Assembly: GCA_003136185.1 (NCBI GenBank) | Contig: PLDN01000026.1 | Span: 1 to 34,589, forward strand | Length of the DNA: 34,589 nucleotides | Source: Acidimicrobiaceae bacterium | GTDB lineage: Bacteria > Actinomycetota > Acidimicrobiia > Acidimicrobiales > Bog-793 | Direction: 5' to 3' | Part shown: positions 14,783-22,309 of the stretch, in pieces | Layout: each line of letters begins with the position of its first letter | Numbering within the stretch: the stretch's first letter is position 1 | The notes under the pieces: model-generated | The model's database searches: none | What the model was told of the DNA's origin: nothing | Seen by the model: only the letters and a program-made list of their open reading frames with translations | Program-made: the position numbers and the translations under genes

Positions 14783-15766
14783 TCACCAGCCGGATGCCGT
14801 TAGCCGCCAGCTGCCGTTCCAGGTCGTGTGGTCCGATCCCGCTGGCCCGAGAACAGCGAGGCTGTCCCCGTTGCGCAACGCGTTCGGCGGACAGCTCATC
14901 GGCTCGACTGCGACCGCCCGCCGTCGGTCCCATCCGCCTAGGGTGTCGGCGGTGAAGCACATCACGTAGGGGAACTCTATGCCGGCTGAGAGGACGACCA
15001 GCCGGCCGTCACCCCGCTCGAGGCTCACCGACCACGCGGTGCCGTCGGCCGCTCGGCTCGACTCGAACCCGAAGAAACAATCATCCAACTGCGTCCCACC
15101 GAGTGACCTCCCACGCGAGAAGTCGTACTCGCTCCCAGCGACATCGGTAGCTCCCGTAGGCAGTCCGCGCTCGTCGGCGAGGATGCGCCGCTCGGCTGCG
15201 AACGAAAGTCGGCATGTGTCGACGCCTCTCTCGCCGGCGTACAGATAAGGATGGAAGCCGATCCCGAAGGGCGCCTCGCTGTCGCCGTTGTTGGTCACCG
15301 TCGTCGTTACCCTCAACTCGCGCGCTGATGTCAGCGCGTAGGTGACCTCAAGCGTGAGCCGCCATGGGTATCCCGGCTGCGGCGGCAGCTCGACGGCCGT
15401 CGTCAATGAGCTCCCTGAATGCTCGACGACCTGCCAGTTCATCCATCGCACGAGGCCGTGTATCGCATTCGAGTGTGCCGGTTCGTCAAGGCCAGCCGCA
15501 CCAGAAACGCCTCGCCAGGTGTAAGAGCCATCTTGCAAGCGATTCGGCCAAGGAGCGAGAACCTGCCCTTTGCCACCGGAGCAGATCTGGTCCGCCGGGT
15601 ATCCGAGAAGGACTGGCTCGCCGTCGATCTCGAACGAGCGCAGGCTGCCGCCAACCTCGGTGACGACGGCGACAGCCGATCGGTTCGCGATCTCGAACTG
15701 CCGCCCGGAGGGCGCGCGAGCCGGATCGGCCGGGGCGGACTGACCGGACTCCAGATAGGCGGGCAC
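14783..15766 (-). CDS. Aldose 1-epimerase family protein
   Basis: This 327-residue protein belongs to the galactose mutarotase-like superfamily, which interconverts alpha and beta anomers of sugars such as glucose or galactose. Visible active-site elements are PWPNR (72-76, substrate-binding Arg76), His103 in NAIHGLVR, catalytic His172 in GFHPYLY, and the catalytic base Glu288 in VAVEPMSCP. The GTG at 15766 is chosen because a TACCAT box lies 8 nt upstream on the minus strand. The frame also permits GTG 15802, but that would overlap the divergent SurE gene and its promoter. It is probably monocistronic. Its physiological sugar is not predictable, and related members act on phosphorylated sugars. 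Confidence 0.9.
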   Translation of the reverse strand: MPAYLESGQSAPADPARAPSGRQFEIANRSAVAVVTEVGGSLRSFEIDGEPVLLGYPADQICSGGKGQVLAPWPNRLQDGSYTWRGVSGAAGLDEPAHSNAIHGLVRWMNWQVVEHSGSSLTTAVELPPQPGYPWRLTLEVTYALTSARELRVTTTVTNNGDSEAPFGIGFHPYLYAGERGVDTCRLSFAAERRILADERGLPTGATDVAGSEYDFSRGRSLGGTQLDDCFFGFESSRAADGTAWSVSLERGDGRLVVLSAGIEFPYVMCFTADTLGGWDRRRAVAVEPMSCPPNALRNGDSLAVLGPAGSDHTTWNGSWRLTASGW

Positions 15767-15773
15767 GTCTCGA

Positions 15774-15780
15774 TATGGTA
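15774..15780. promoter_or_regulatory. Shared -10 box for divergent epimerase and SurE genes
   Basis: TATGGT (15774-15779) on the plus strand is followed by 6 nt and the SurE GTG at 15786. The overlapping bases 15775-15780 read TACCAT on the minus strand, followed by 8 nt and the epimerase GTG at 15766. The same 7 bp thus appear to be the -10 element in both directions, with only 19 bp between the two start codons. Confidence 0.5.
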
Positions 15781-15785
15781 GTGAC

Positions 15786-16646
15786 GTGCGGGTTCTGGTC
15801 ACGAATGACGACGGCGTAGACGCGACAGGGCTTGCTGTCCTTGCCCGGGCCCTTCACGACGCTGGGCTCGAGGTACTGGTGGCAGCTCCCCTTCACGAGG
15901 CAAGCGGAGCTGGAGCGGGCGTCGGGCCCCTTCACACAATGAACGACGGCATCGAGGTCGAGGTGCTCGAGCTTCCTGGCCTCGAGGGCATCGAGACCCT
16001 CGGAGTCGAGGCGCTCCCCGCCCTCATCGTCATCGCCGGGTGCCTCGGCGCCTACGGGCCGCCCCCCGACCTGATCGTGGCTGGGATCAACCCCGGACGT
16101 AATGTTGGGCGGGCGGTCCTCCACTCCGGGACGATCGGCGCAGCCCTCACTTCGGTCCACTTCAACAAGCGCGGCCTTGCCATGAGCATTCAGTCTGGGC
16201 CCTTCTCCTCCTTCGAATCCGACGAGGGAGACCGCATCCACTTCGAGACCGCAGCGGCCATCGCGGCGGAACTTGCCCCAAGAGTGGCGGCGGCTCCGCC
16301 GAGAACCGTCGTGAGTTGCAACGTGCCCAACCTCCCGATCGATCAGCTGCTCGGTCTCAGGTGGGCCAAGCTCGCCCGCAGCGGTCTGATAAGGGCAGCC
16401 CTCGTCGATGTCACTCTCGGGTCGAAGATGTTGCTCGAGCTCGGTTTTGCAGATCCCCCGCCTGGCGACGAGAGTGACGAGACCCTGACCGCCCTCGGCT
16501 ATGCGACCCTCACCCCCCTCGCGAGCGTGGCGGAGGAGCAGCGGCCCGAGGTGCGAAGCGCCTTAGCGATCGCCCTCGACGACGTCGGCGCCGCTCTCGG
16601 TATCGACACGGACGCGAGCAAGCAGGCGGACGGGCCGGCCGCGTAA
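15786..16646 (+). CDS. surE: 5'-nucleotidase SurE
   Basis: SurE is a metal-dependent phosphatase that removes phosphate from nucleoside 5'-monophosphates and sometimes polyphosphate. The 286-residue product begins with the family signature MRVLVTNDDG, giving metal ligands Asp8 and Asp9. Ser40 (EASGAG) and Asn102 (GINPGRN, 100-106) complete the metal site, and HSGT (113-116) matches the conserved loop. The start is GTG 15786, immediately downstream of the TATGGT box, so the mRNA is probably leaderless. The length is in the normal range, with a slightly longer C-terminus. In other bacteria surE often neighbours pcm or nlpD; here it stands alone, divergent from the epimerase. Confidence 0.95.
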   Translation: MRVLVTNDDGVDATGLAVLARALHDAGLEVLVAAPLHEASGAGAGVGPLHTMNDGIEVEVLELPGLEGIETLGVEALPALIVIAGCLGAYGPPPDLIVAGINPGRNVGRAVLHSGTIGAALTSVHFNKRGLAMSIQSGPFSSFESDEGDRIHFETAAAIAAELAPRVAAAPPRTVVSCNVPNLPIDQLLGLRWAKLARSGLIRAALVDVTLGSKMLLELGFADPPPGDESDETLTALGYATLTPLASVAEEQRPEVRSALAIALDDVGAALGIDTDASKQADGPAA

Positions 16647-17280
16647 CCACCAGATCGCTCGGGGCCTAAGGGTGTGGGGCCTAAGGGTGTGGGACCAGAG
16701 GGTGGGACCCGCCCGATATGGCGCTCGCGTGACGACACCAGCTTGGGCCTGCGGTTTATCACTGAGAGTGGTCGTTTAGGACCGGGTTGAGCTCGACTAC
16801 CCCGCCTAGACTTATACTTTTCGCAAAACATCTCTTCTGCCAGCACGTTCGCGTGGCAGGCCCTGGTCAGGGAGGTGCCTTTGACCACCCTGAGTGGTAG
16901 AGTCAGTTGCCCTGCCTTAATCTGCTCGCTAAAGTAAGCAACACAAACGTCATCGACGGATGGTGTCGCAACTTCCTGGTGGGTGGGGATCCCGGGGAGT
17001 GGGCCTCAACTTGGGCCCGTGTTTGGCACGTCTGAATCGCAAGACTTGCTTGCCGAGCCTGCGCCCGCCCGTCCCGACCAGTCCACAGGACCCAAAGGAG
17101 TCGCGCCACTACCAGCACACAGGGCCATACCCGTCTGCACCTCGCACGGGCGCCAACGCGCCCGGCACGACTCGCCCTTCCGGCACCGTGCCACGAGCCG
17201 GATGCATGAAAGACGGGCCGCCCGCATCAGAGCACCCACCTGGAGCCCACCGGGTTTCCGAACTCCCAAGGAGGAGCACG
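16647..17280 (+). other. 630-bp gene-free stretch with structured Rpf leader
   Basis: No gene is evident here. It holds a 15-bp tandem repeat (16661-16690), a good TATACT -10 box (16813-16818; TTGAGC at 16787-16792 is too distant at 20 bp), and several hairpins: CTGC/GCAG plus CACG/CGTG around a TTCG loop (16837-16859), CAGGG-A-GGT pairing with ACC-A-CCCTG (16868-16892), and GGGCC/GGCCC (17001-17018). If transcription starts at that box the leader is about 450 nt, unusually long. The reading frame of the next gene is open back to 16960 but lacks signal-peptide or domain character there. I could not match a known riboswitch. Confidence 0.55.
16661..16690. repeat. Tandem 15-bp repeat, two perfect copies
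   Basis: The unit ggggcctaagggtgt is present at 16661-16675 and 16676-16690, followed by a decayed third copy (gggaccagagggtgg, from 16691). It lies just after the surE stop. Slippage during replication is the simplest origin. Confidence 0.85.
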
Positions 17281-17919
17281 ATGCGCAAGCACCCCCTGAT
17301 CGCGCTGACCGCGTTCACGGCGCTCGGAGCGAGCGCCATCGCCGGCACCAATACCGGCTCAATCAATTCAGTACTTACAAGCGCCACAAGTGCTGGCCAT
17401 CACAGCAGTAGCTCGTACGCCGCCCTTAACCCGGCAACCACGCGTGCCGAGTACCAGGCTCTCGTCCCTCATCCAAAGCTGTCACTCAGCGGAAGTCTGG
17501 ACGTCATCGTGGGAGTCCGCGATGCACATCTCGCCGACCGATTGAGAGTCGTTGCAGGACCGGGGATTACATCAGTATCTGCACCGAAGAGTGTGGTCGT
17601 CATGAAGACTGCAGCCGTGGCTCCAACGCCGCCCGCTGCGCCGGTCGTCGCGACGCCTGCGCCCGTACCCGCCGCCCCAGCCGGTGGCGCCTGGTACGAG
17701 CTCCGGAGTTGTGAGTCTGGCGGCAACTACGCCGACGACACCGGAAACGGTTACTACGGCGCGTACCAGTTCGCTTTGTCGACCTGGTACGGCCTCGGCT
17801 ACTCGGGACTTCCGAGTGAGGCGTCGCCGGCTGTACAGGACCAAGCCGCAGCAGAGCTGCAGGCTCGTTCCGGCTGGGGCCAGTGGCCTCAGTGTGCGGC
17901 TGAACTCGGCTTGTACTGA
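17281..17919 (+). CDS. Secreted Rpf-like transglycosylase
   Basis: The 212-residue product is a secreted resuscitation-promoting-factor-type protein, a lysozyme-like muralytic domain that cleaves peptidoglycan glycan strands and can stimulate regrowth of dormant actinobacteria. Residues 1-22 form a signal peptide. A poorly conserved middle and an Ala/Pro/Val-rich linker (about 112-135) precede the Rpf domain (137-212): WYELRSCESGGNY with catalytic Glu145, TGNGYYGAYQF, QDQAA and SGWGQWPQC. Cys144 and Cys205 match the conserved disulfide. ATG 17281 has an AAGGAGGAG ribosome site. There are no LysM or G5 domains, so it is a short Rpf form. Expression may be controlled through the long leader. 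Confidence 0.94.
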   Translation: MRKHPLIALTAFTALGASAIAGTNTGSINSVLTSATSAGHHSSSSYAALNPATTRAEYQALVPHPKLSLSGSLDVIVGVRDAHLADRLRVVAGPGITSVSAPKSVVVMKTAAVAPTPPAAPVVATPAPVPAAPAGGAWYELRSCESGGNYADDTGNGYYGAYQFALSTWYGLGYSGLPSEASPAVQDQAAAELQARSGWGQWPQCAAELGLY

Positions 17920-17975
17920 GCCAGACGCAACAGGCAGTGCAGCAGTAGAGGAGCAGTACCAGTCAGCACTTTGGG

Positions 17976-18006
17976 AACAGCCGGGCGCCGCGAGCGCCCG
18001 GCTGTT
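17976..18006 (+). terminator. Perfect 13-bp hairpin after the Rpf gene
   Basis: AACAGCCGGGCGC (17976-17988) pairs with its exact complement at 17994-18006 around a 5-nt CGCGA loop, 57 bp after the Rpf stop codon. No T run follows, which is common for actinobacterial terminators. Confidence 0.75.
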
Positions 18007-18050
18007 GCGCGTGCAGTGCAAATCGGGCGTCCGGGCCGAACCTGCAAGCT

Positions 18051-18073
18051 AGGACGGGCCCCGGGCGTCCTTT
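18051..18073 (+). terminator. Second hairpin with short T run
   Basis: AGGACG (18051-18056) pairs with CGTCCT (18066-18071) around a G/C-rich 9-nt loop, and the 3' arm runs into TTT. It may back up the stronger hairpin 45 bp earlier. Confidence 0.45.
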
Positions 18074-18117
18074 ACACATGACTGGTCACACGTAATCAGA
18101 ACCCAGGAGCAGGCGGC

Positions 18118-19341
18118 TTGCGAAGCGACGCAATAGGACACGAGGTTCTCGCTGATCCCCACGCCCCGCGCTCGCTCGCGCGTCGCTCGACGCTCATTTC
18201 TCTCCTCGTGGCCGCAACCGTGATCGCAGCGGGTATCACCGTCGTCGCATTCCGCGTCTCACGGACGGTCGCGCCCATCGGCCCTCATGCGACGGTCCCG
18301 ACTTTGCTCCCGCCGTGTCGCACTCCTACGACCGCATCGTCAGCTGCCACTCCGACAGCCCTCGGGTCATGGCCCTATCACGTGACATTGCACGGTGACT
18401 TCGAGATGATCGCCGCCGCCAATGGTTCACTGTTCGCTCTCGAAGCCTGCGGGGCCGAGGAGTCGTCGCTCCGTGTCGTCGAGATGAAAGCGGGCAACGG
18501 CGCCGCGATCGCCTCGCAGTCCTTCGAGCGCGCGGCGCCGATCGCGAGCGCAATCGGCGTGACGGGCAACGATGTGTTCTTCGGAGAGAGCCGCCTCGCT
18601 CTCGGCGGATCAGCCGACCGGCCTCCGTACAGGTTGAGTCTGGTGGAGCTCGACCCACGGACGCTCGACGTAGCAAAGACGATCGGCCTCGGCCGCGGAT
18701 ACGGCTTGAGCCTCCTCCCCGGCCGGGATGGTTCGCTGCTGGTGGCGACCGGGCGGTCACTGGTCGAGGTCACCTCGACAGGCGAGGTCCGCCGGATCGC
18801 TTCGTTCGGAGGAGTCGTCCTGCAACACACGGCACTCGTGCCAGGGACCGACGAGGCGCTCGTCACTCTCTTCACACCGAGTGTCGTCGCGCCAGCGCCG
18901 TCGACCGAGCTAGCTCTCGTCGACCTCGCCACAGGCTCGATCGTCTCTCATCTCGAACTACCTGCGGGCGACGAGGTCCTGTCGCTTGCCGCGGTCGAGA
19001 CCTCTGCCCTCGTAGCAGTGAGCGACGGCGAGAGCACCGAGGTCGAGCGCTACACCGACGAGGACCCCGAGCGGCGCCTGAAGGCACTCGGGCACGCTCG
19101 CGTTCTCCCGACAACGCTTGCGCCGGTATCGCTTCTCGCCTCTGGGCAGGCAATTTTCGCGGCCGGGCTGAGCACGTTGACGTGCACAAATGCCTCCAAC
19201 GGTGATGCCGAGGCCTCGACGAGCCCGAAAGGCGCGGCGGAGGTCATGACCGGTATTGCCCAGCTTGGCTCGAGCACCTATGCGGTCACGGCTGCAGGCC
19301 TCGGCCTGCTCCGCCTACCCGCGGCGTGCACACGCATCTGA
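18118..19341 (+). CDS. Membrane-anchored extracytoplasmic protein, possible beta-propeller
   Basis: I do not recognise a specific family. The 407-residue product has a basic N-terminus, one membrane helix (about 24-45), a Thr/Ser/Ala linker, and about 310 extracytoplasmic residues. That part shows repeated short strand-like blocks separated by Gly/Asp turns (for example YGLSLLPGRDGSLLVATGRSL and QHTALVPGTDEALVTLF), suggesting a beta-propeller of the WD40/YVTN kind with weakly conserved repeats. It also has four Cys residues after the helix, which could form disulfides. The start is TTG 18118, with AGGAG at 18105-18109, 8 nt upstream. Hairpins separate it from the Rpf gene, and a weak TTTACA-N16-TAATCA promoter (18071-18098) may drive it. 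Confidence 0.72.
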   Translation: MRSDAIGHEVLADPHAPRSLARRSTLISLLVAATVIAAGITVVAFRVSRTVAPIGPHATVPTLLPPCRTPTTASSAATPTALGSWPYHVTLHGDFEMIAAANGSLFALEACGAEESSLRVVEMKAGNGAAIASQSFERAAPIASAIGVTGNDVFFGESRLALGGSADRPPYRLSLVELDPRTLDVAKTIGLGRGYGLSLLPGRDGSLLVATGRSLVEVTSTGEVRRIASFGGVVLQHTALVPGTDEALVTLFTPSVVAPAPSTELALVDLATGSIVSHLELPAGDEVLSLAAVETSALVAVSDGESTEVERYTDEDPERRLKALGHARVLPTTLAPVSLLASGQAIFAAGLSTLTCTNASNGDAEASTSPKGAAEVMTGIAQLGSSTYAVTAAGLGLLRLPAACTRI

Positions 19342-19429
19342 GGCACGACCGGCGCCTGGGTCCCCGGAGGCCAACGGAGTTGCGCAGCGCTCGAACCGAG
19401 AGCCCTCGCGGATCAGGTAGTAAAGGGTC

Positions 19430-20338
19430 ATGCGTATTGGGATCTGGATCGCGACCGAGCGGCCATTCGACGACCTCCTCGCCTCGGCGCTCGAGGCCGA
19501 GCGGGTCGGCTTCGACGCCGTGTACATCGCCGACCACTTCATGCCACAAGAGAGCCCAGCCGACCAGCCTCGCCTCGAGGCATGGACGACACTCGGTGCG
19601 CTCGCTGCCCGGACCGAACGGGTCCGGCTCGGCGTCCTTGTCACTGGGAACACCTACCGGCACCCGGCCGTGCTCGCCAACATGGCAGCGACAGCTGATC
19701 GCATCAGCAATGGGCGGGTAGTGCTCGGGCTCGGTGCCGGGTGGCAGCGCAACGAGCACGTAGCGTACGGCATCGACCTGCCTGAGGTGCCCGAGCTGCT
19801 CGGTCGCCTCGACGAGGCCTGCCAGGTCGTCCGCACCTTGCTCGACAACGATCGGTCCAGCTTCGATGGCCGCTGGTACCACCTGGCCGACGCTCCGTGT
19901 GAGCCCAAACCGGTGCAAGACCACCTCCCGTTGCTCGTCGGGGTCTCGGGCGAGCAGATCGCGATGGGCATCGCTGCACGCCACGCCGACATCTGGAACT
20001 ACTGGGGGACGCCGGACGGGATCGCCCACAAGATCGAGGTGCTCGACCGGCACTGCGAGGCGGAAGGTCGAGATCCCGCAACCCTCGAGCGCTCGACCCA
20101 AGCCCTCGTCCGAATGAGCGAAGACTCCGCACAGCTCGCGGCGTGGGCGTCCGAGGCAACCCGTCAACCTTCGATCACCGGCACGCAGGCTCAGATAACC
20201 GAGGAGCTCGGGCGCTACGACTCTCTCGGAGTAGACGAGTTCGTCCTCTCGGATCGCACGCTCGGTGCGAGCAGGGCCGAGCGATTCGAGGCAATGGCAC
20301 GTTTTGCCGGGGAGGTCGCCGCTCCGTTCAGACCGTGA
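19430..20338 (+). CDS. LLM-class, probably F420-dependent oxidoreductase
   Basis: The 302-residue protein is a luciferase-like TIM-barrel oxidoreductase of the type that in actinobacteria uses cofactor F420. Family elements are the N-terminal strand MRIGIWIAT, GFDAVYIADHF (26-36), TERVRLGVLVTGNTYRHPAVLAN and NGRVVLGLGAGWQRNEH. Substrate cannot be told; the family includes F420-dependent glucose-6-phosphate dehydrogenase, monooxygenases and many orphans. The use of F420 instead of FMN is inferred from the actinobacterial setting, not proven from sequence. The ATG at 19430 follows an AAAGGG run. The next gene begins about 20 bp after its stop, suggesting co-transcription with the GNAT gene. Confidence 0.9.
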   Translation: MRIGIWIATERPFDDLLASALEAERVGFDAVYIADHFMPQESPADQPRLEAWTTLGALAARTERVRLGVLVTGNTYRHPAVLANMAATADRISNGRVVLGLGAGWQRNEHVAYGIDLPEVPELLGRLDEACQVVRTLLDNDRSSFDGRWYHLADAPCEPKPVQDHLPLLVGVSGEQIAMGIAARHADIWNYWGTPDGIAHKIEVLDRHCEAEGRDPATLERSTQALVRMSEDSAQLAAWASEATRQPSITGTQAQITEELGRYDSLGVDEFVLSDRTLGASRAERFEAMARFAGEVAAPFRP

Positions 20339-20360
20339 GCCAGCCGTGCAAGACTTTCTC

Positions 20361-21017
20361 ATGGCCCACCCTTACTGGCCGCTGTTCGACCTCGTCGTTC
20401 GAACGCCTCGCCTCGAGTTGCGCCCGATCGACGACGGTCTCGCCATGGAGCTCGCCGGTGTGGCCGACCTCTCGATGTTCGAACGCCGCGAGTCGGAGTT
20501 CCTCTCGGACTGGGTGACGGTCCCGTCTCCCGAGCGCGAGAGAAGAAGTCTCCAGTTCTGGTGGCGCAACCGGGCGGAGTTCTCAGCAGATCAGTGGATC
20601 CTCAACCTCGCCGTCATCGTCGACGGCCGCGCGGCCGGAGTGCAGGACGTCCAGGCGACCGCCTTCCCCCTCCGCCGCCAGGTGACGACCGGCTCGTGGC
20701 TCGCGCAGCCCTTCCAGGCAAAGGGGCTCGGCACGGAGATGCGCCAGGCTGTTCTCCACTTCGCGTTCGATGGTCTCGGTGCTCTCGAGGCGATGTCGGC
20801 CGCATTCGACACAAACCGGCGCTCGATAGCAGTCTCGCGGCGCGCCGGCTACGAGGAGAACGGCCGGGAGTTGAATCTGCGCGGCGGGCGCAAGCTTGGG
20901 ACAAAGGTCATGTTCCGTATGACGGCCGAGCGCTTTGCCCGCTTCCGCCGTCACGACGTCGTCATCGAAGGCCTCGAGCCCTGTCTCGACCTGCTCGGTC
21001 TCACCGGCTCGAAATAG
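20361..21017 (+). CDS. GNAT-family N-acetyltransferase
   Basis: The 218-residue protein is a GNAT acetyltransferase of the RimJ/RimL-like group, which transfers acetyl from acetyl-CoA to an amine. TPRLELRPID opens the fold, and the acetyl-CoA loop is AKGLGTEMRQAVLHFAF, where RQAVLHFAFDGLGA continues as the next helix. The later strand-helix AFDTNRRSIAVSRRAGYEENGR is typical of the family. The substrate is unknown. ATG 20361 is the first start next to the domain; GTG 20346 in the same frame would add five residues and neither has a clear ribosome site. It is probably co-transcribed with the LLM oxidoreductase; a separate box precedes TyrRS downstream. Confidence 0.88.
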   Translation: MAHPYWPLFDLVVRTPRLELRPIDDGLAMELAGVADLSMFERRESEFLSDWVTVPSPERERRSLQFWWRNRAEFSADQWILNLAVIVDGRAAGVQDVQATAFPLRRQVTTGSWLAQPFQAKGLGTEMRQAVLHFAFDGLGALEAMSAAFDTNRRSIAVSRRAGYEENGRELNLRGGRKLGTKVMFRMTAERFARFRRHDVVIEGLEPCLDLLGLTGSK

Positions 21018-21064
21018 GCGGCATCGGGCCGAACGGCTCACCTGGACTGCGTGCAAGGGTCCAT

Positions 21065-21070
21065 TAGGCT
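21065..21070 (+). promoter_or_regulatory. -10 box before tyrS
   Basis: TAGGCT is followed by 8 nt and ATG 21079, so the transcript would have no leader or one or two bases. No T-box or other leader RNA can fit between this box and the start. Confidence 0.45.
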
Positions 21071-21078
21071 CGATAACC

Positions 21079-22290
21079 ATGCCCGGCACGACCGAAGACC
21101 TCCTCGACTCGTTCGCCCGCACGACCGACGAGGTCGTGACGCTCGAGGAGTTCAAGGAAAAGCTCAGCTCCGGTCGCAAACTTCGCATCAAGTACGGCGT
21201 CGACGTCACGGCGCCGCTCTTGCACATCGGTCACGGCGTCAACCTCTGGATGATGCGGGAGATGCAAGACGCAGGTCACACGGTGGTGTTCCTCATCGGT
21301 GACTTCACGACCCGGGTAGGAGATCCGACTGGGAAGTCTCAGACCCGCCCCGTCATCTCGCGAGACGAAATCGAGAGAAACGCCGAAGAGTTCATCACCC
21401 AGGTCTCCGTCATCTTGCGAACCGAGCCTGAGGTGTTCGAGGTCCGGCGCAACTCCGAATGGTGGGACACCATGTCGCTCGACGAGTTCATGTCGCTTCT
21501 CTCGATGGTGAACCACGGCCGGCTGATCGCGCGTGACATGTTCCAGCGCCGCATCGAAGAGGGCAGCGAGATCCACATGCACGAGTTCTTGTACCCAGTG
21601 CTGCAGGGCTACGACTCGTTCGCTTTGGAATCGGACCTCACGATCGTCGGCACGGATCAGCTTTTCAACGAGATGATGGGGCGCTTTTACCAGTCGAGGT
21701 TGGGCCAAGAGCCCCAGATAGTCATCACCACGAAGATCACGGCCGGCATCGACGGCGGCGAGAAGATGAGCAAGAGCCTCGGTAACTTCATCTCGATCGC
21801 CCACAGCCCACGAGACATGTTCGGGCGCACGATGTCGATCCCCGACGAGCTGATCGTCCCCTATCTCGAGGTGTACACGCGCGTTCCGACCGGAACGGTG
21901 GACGACATGCGCAGCGGCCTCGCCGAGAAGAGCGCACATCCGATGGACGCGAAGCGTTTTCTCGCCCAGCAGATCGTCGCCCGCTACTACGGCGACGACG
22001 CTGCCAAGGACGAGAGCGAATGGTTCACGCGCACCTTCTCTCAACGCGAGCTTCCGACCGACGTGCCGACGGTGACTGTTGCGCCCGGAACAGGGCTGTT
22101 CGACCTGCTGGAAGCTGCCCTGACCGGGACGAGCCGCAAGGAGATCCGGCGGCTGCTGGCAGCGTCAAGCGTCTCGATCGATGGGGTGAAGGAATCGGAC
22201 CCGGACTTCGTGGCGCCCGAGGGTTCCCTCCTGCGGGTCGGCAAGCGCCGATTCTTCCAGGTGGCCCACGACAGCGAGCGCGCTGAGTAG
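21079..22290 (+). CDS. tyrS: Tyrosyl-tRNA synthetase
   Basis: This 403-residue class I synthetase charges tRNA-Tyr. The HIGH motif is LHIGHG (48-53) and the KMSKS motif is at 229-233 (GEKMSKSLGN). FLIGDFTTRVGDPTGKS (71-87) and LQGYDSFALESDLTIVGTDQLFN (about 175-197) form the tyrosine pocket region; in the second, DLTIVGTDQLFN matches the family. A C-terminal S4 RNA-binding domain covers about 335-400 (SRKEIRRLLAASSVSIDG). Length and motifs suggest the TyrZ-like subgroup. All catalytic motifs are intact. Glycerate kinase follows 19 bp after the stop and may be co-transcribed. Confidence 0.95.
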   Translation: MPGTTEDLLDSFARTTDEVVTLEEFKEKLSSGRKLRIKYGVDVTAPLLHIGHGVNLWMMREMQDAGHTVVFLIGDFTTRVGDPTGKSQTRPVISRDEIERNAEEFITQVSVILRTEPEVFEVRRNSEWWDTMSLDEFMSLLSMVNHGRLIARDMFQRRIEEGSEIHMHEFLYPVLQGYDSFALESDLTIVGTDQLFNEMMGRFYQSRLGQEPQIVITTKITAGIDGGEKMSKSLGNFISIAHSPRDMFGRTMSIPDELIVPYLEVYTRVPTGTVDDMRSGLAEKSAHPMDAKRFLAQQIVARYYGDDAAKDESEWFTRTFSQRELPTDVPTVTVAPGTGLFDLLEAALTGTSRKEIRRLLAASSVSIDGVKESDPDFVAPEGSLLRVGKRRFFQVAHDSERAE

Positions 22291-22309
22291 AACGGGCGCG
22301 GCTCCCGCT

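Noticed and set aside
16960-17280. N-terminal extension of the Rpf gene to an ATG at 16960
   Set aside because: The frame is open, but the ATG at 17281 has a strong AAGGAGG site and is directly followed by a signal peptide, whereas the extension lacks any domain character.
16820-17280. Cyclic di-AMP (ydaO-type) riboswitch upstream of Rpf
   Set aside because: Expected from other actinobacterial rpf genes, but I could not find the conserved riboswitch segments; a covariance search is needed to exclude a divergent form.
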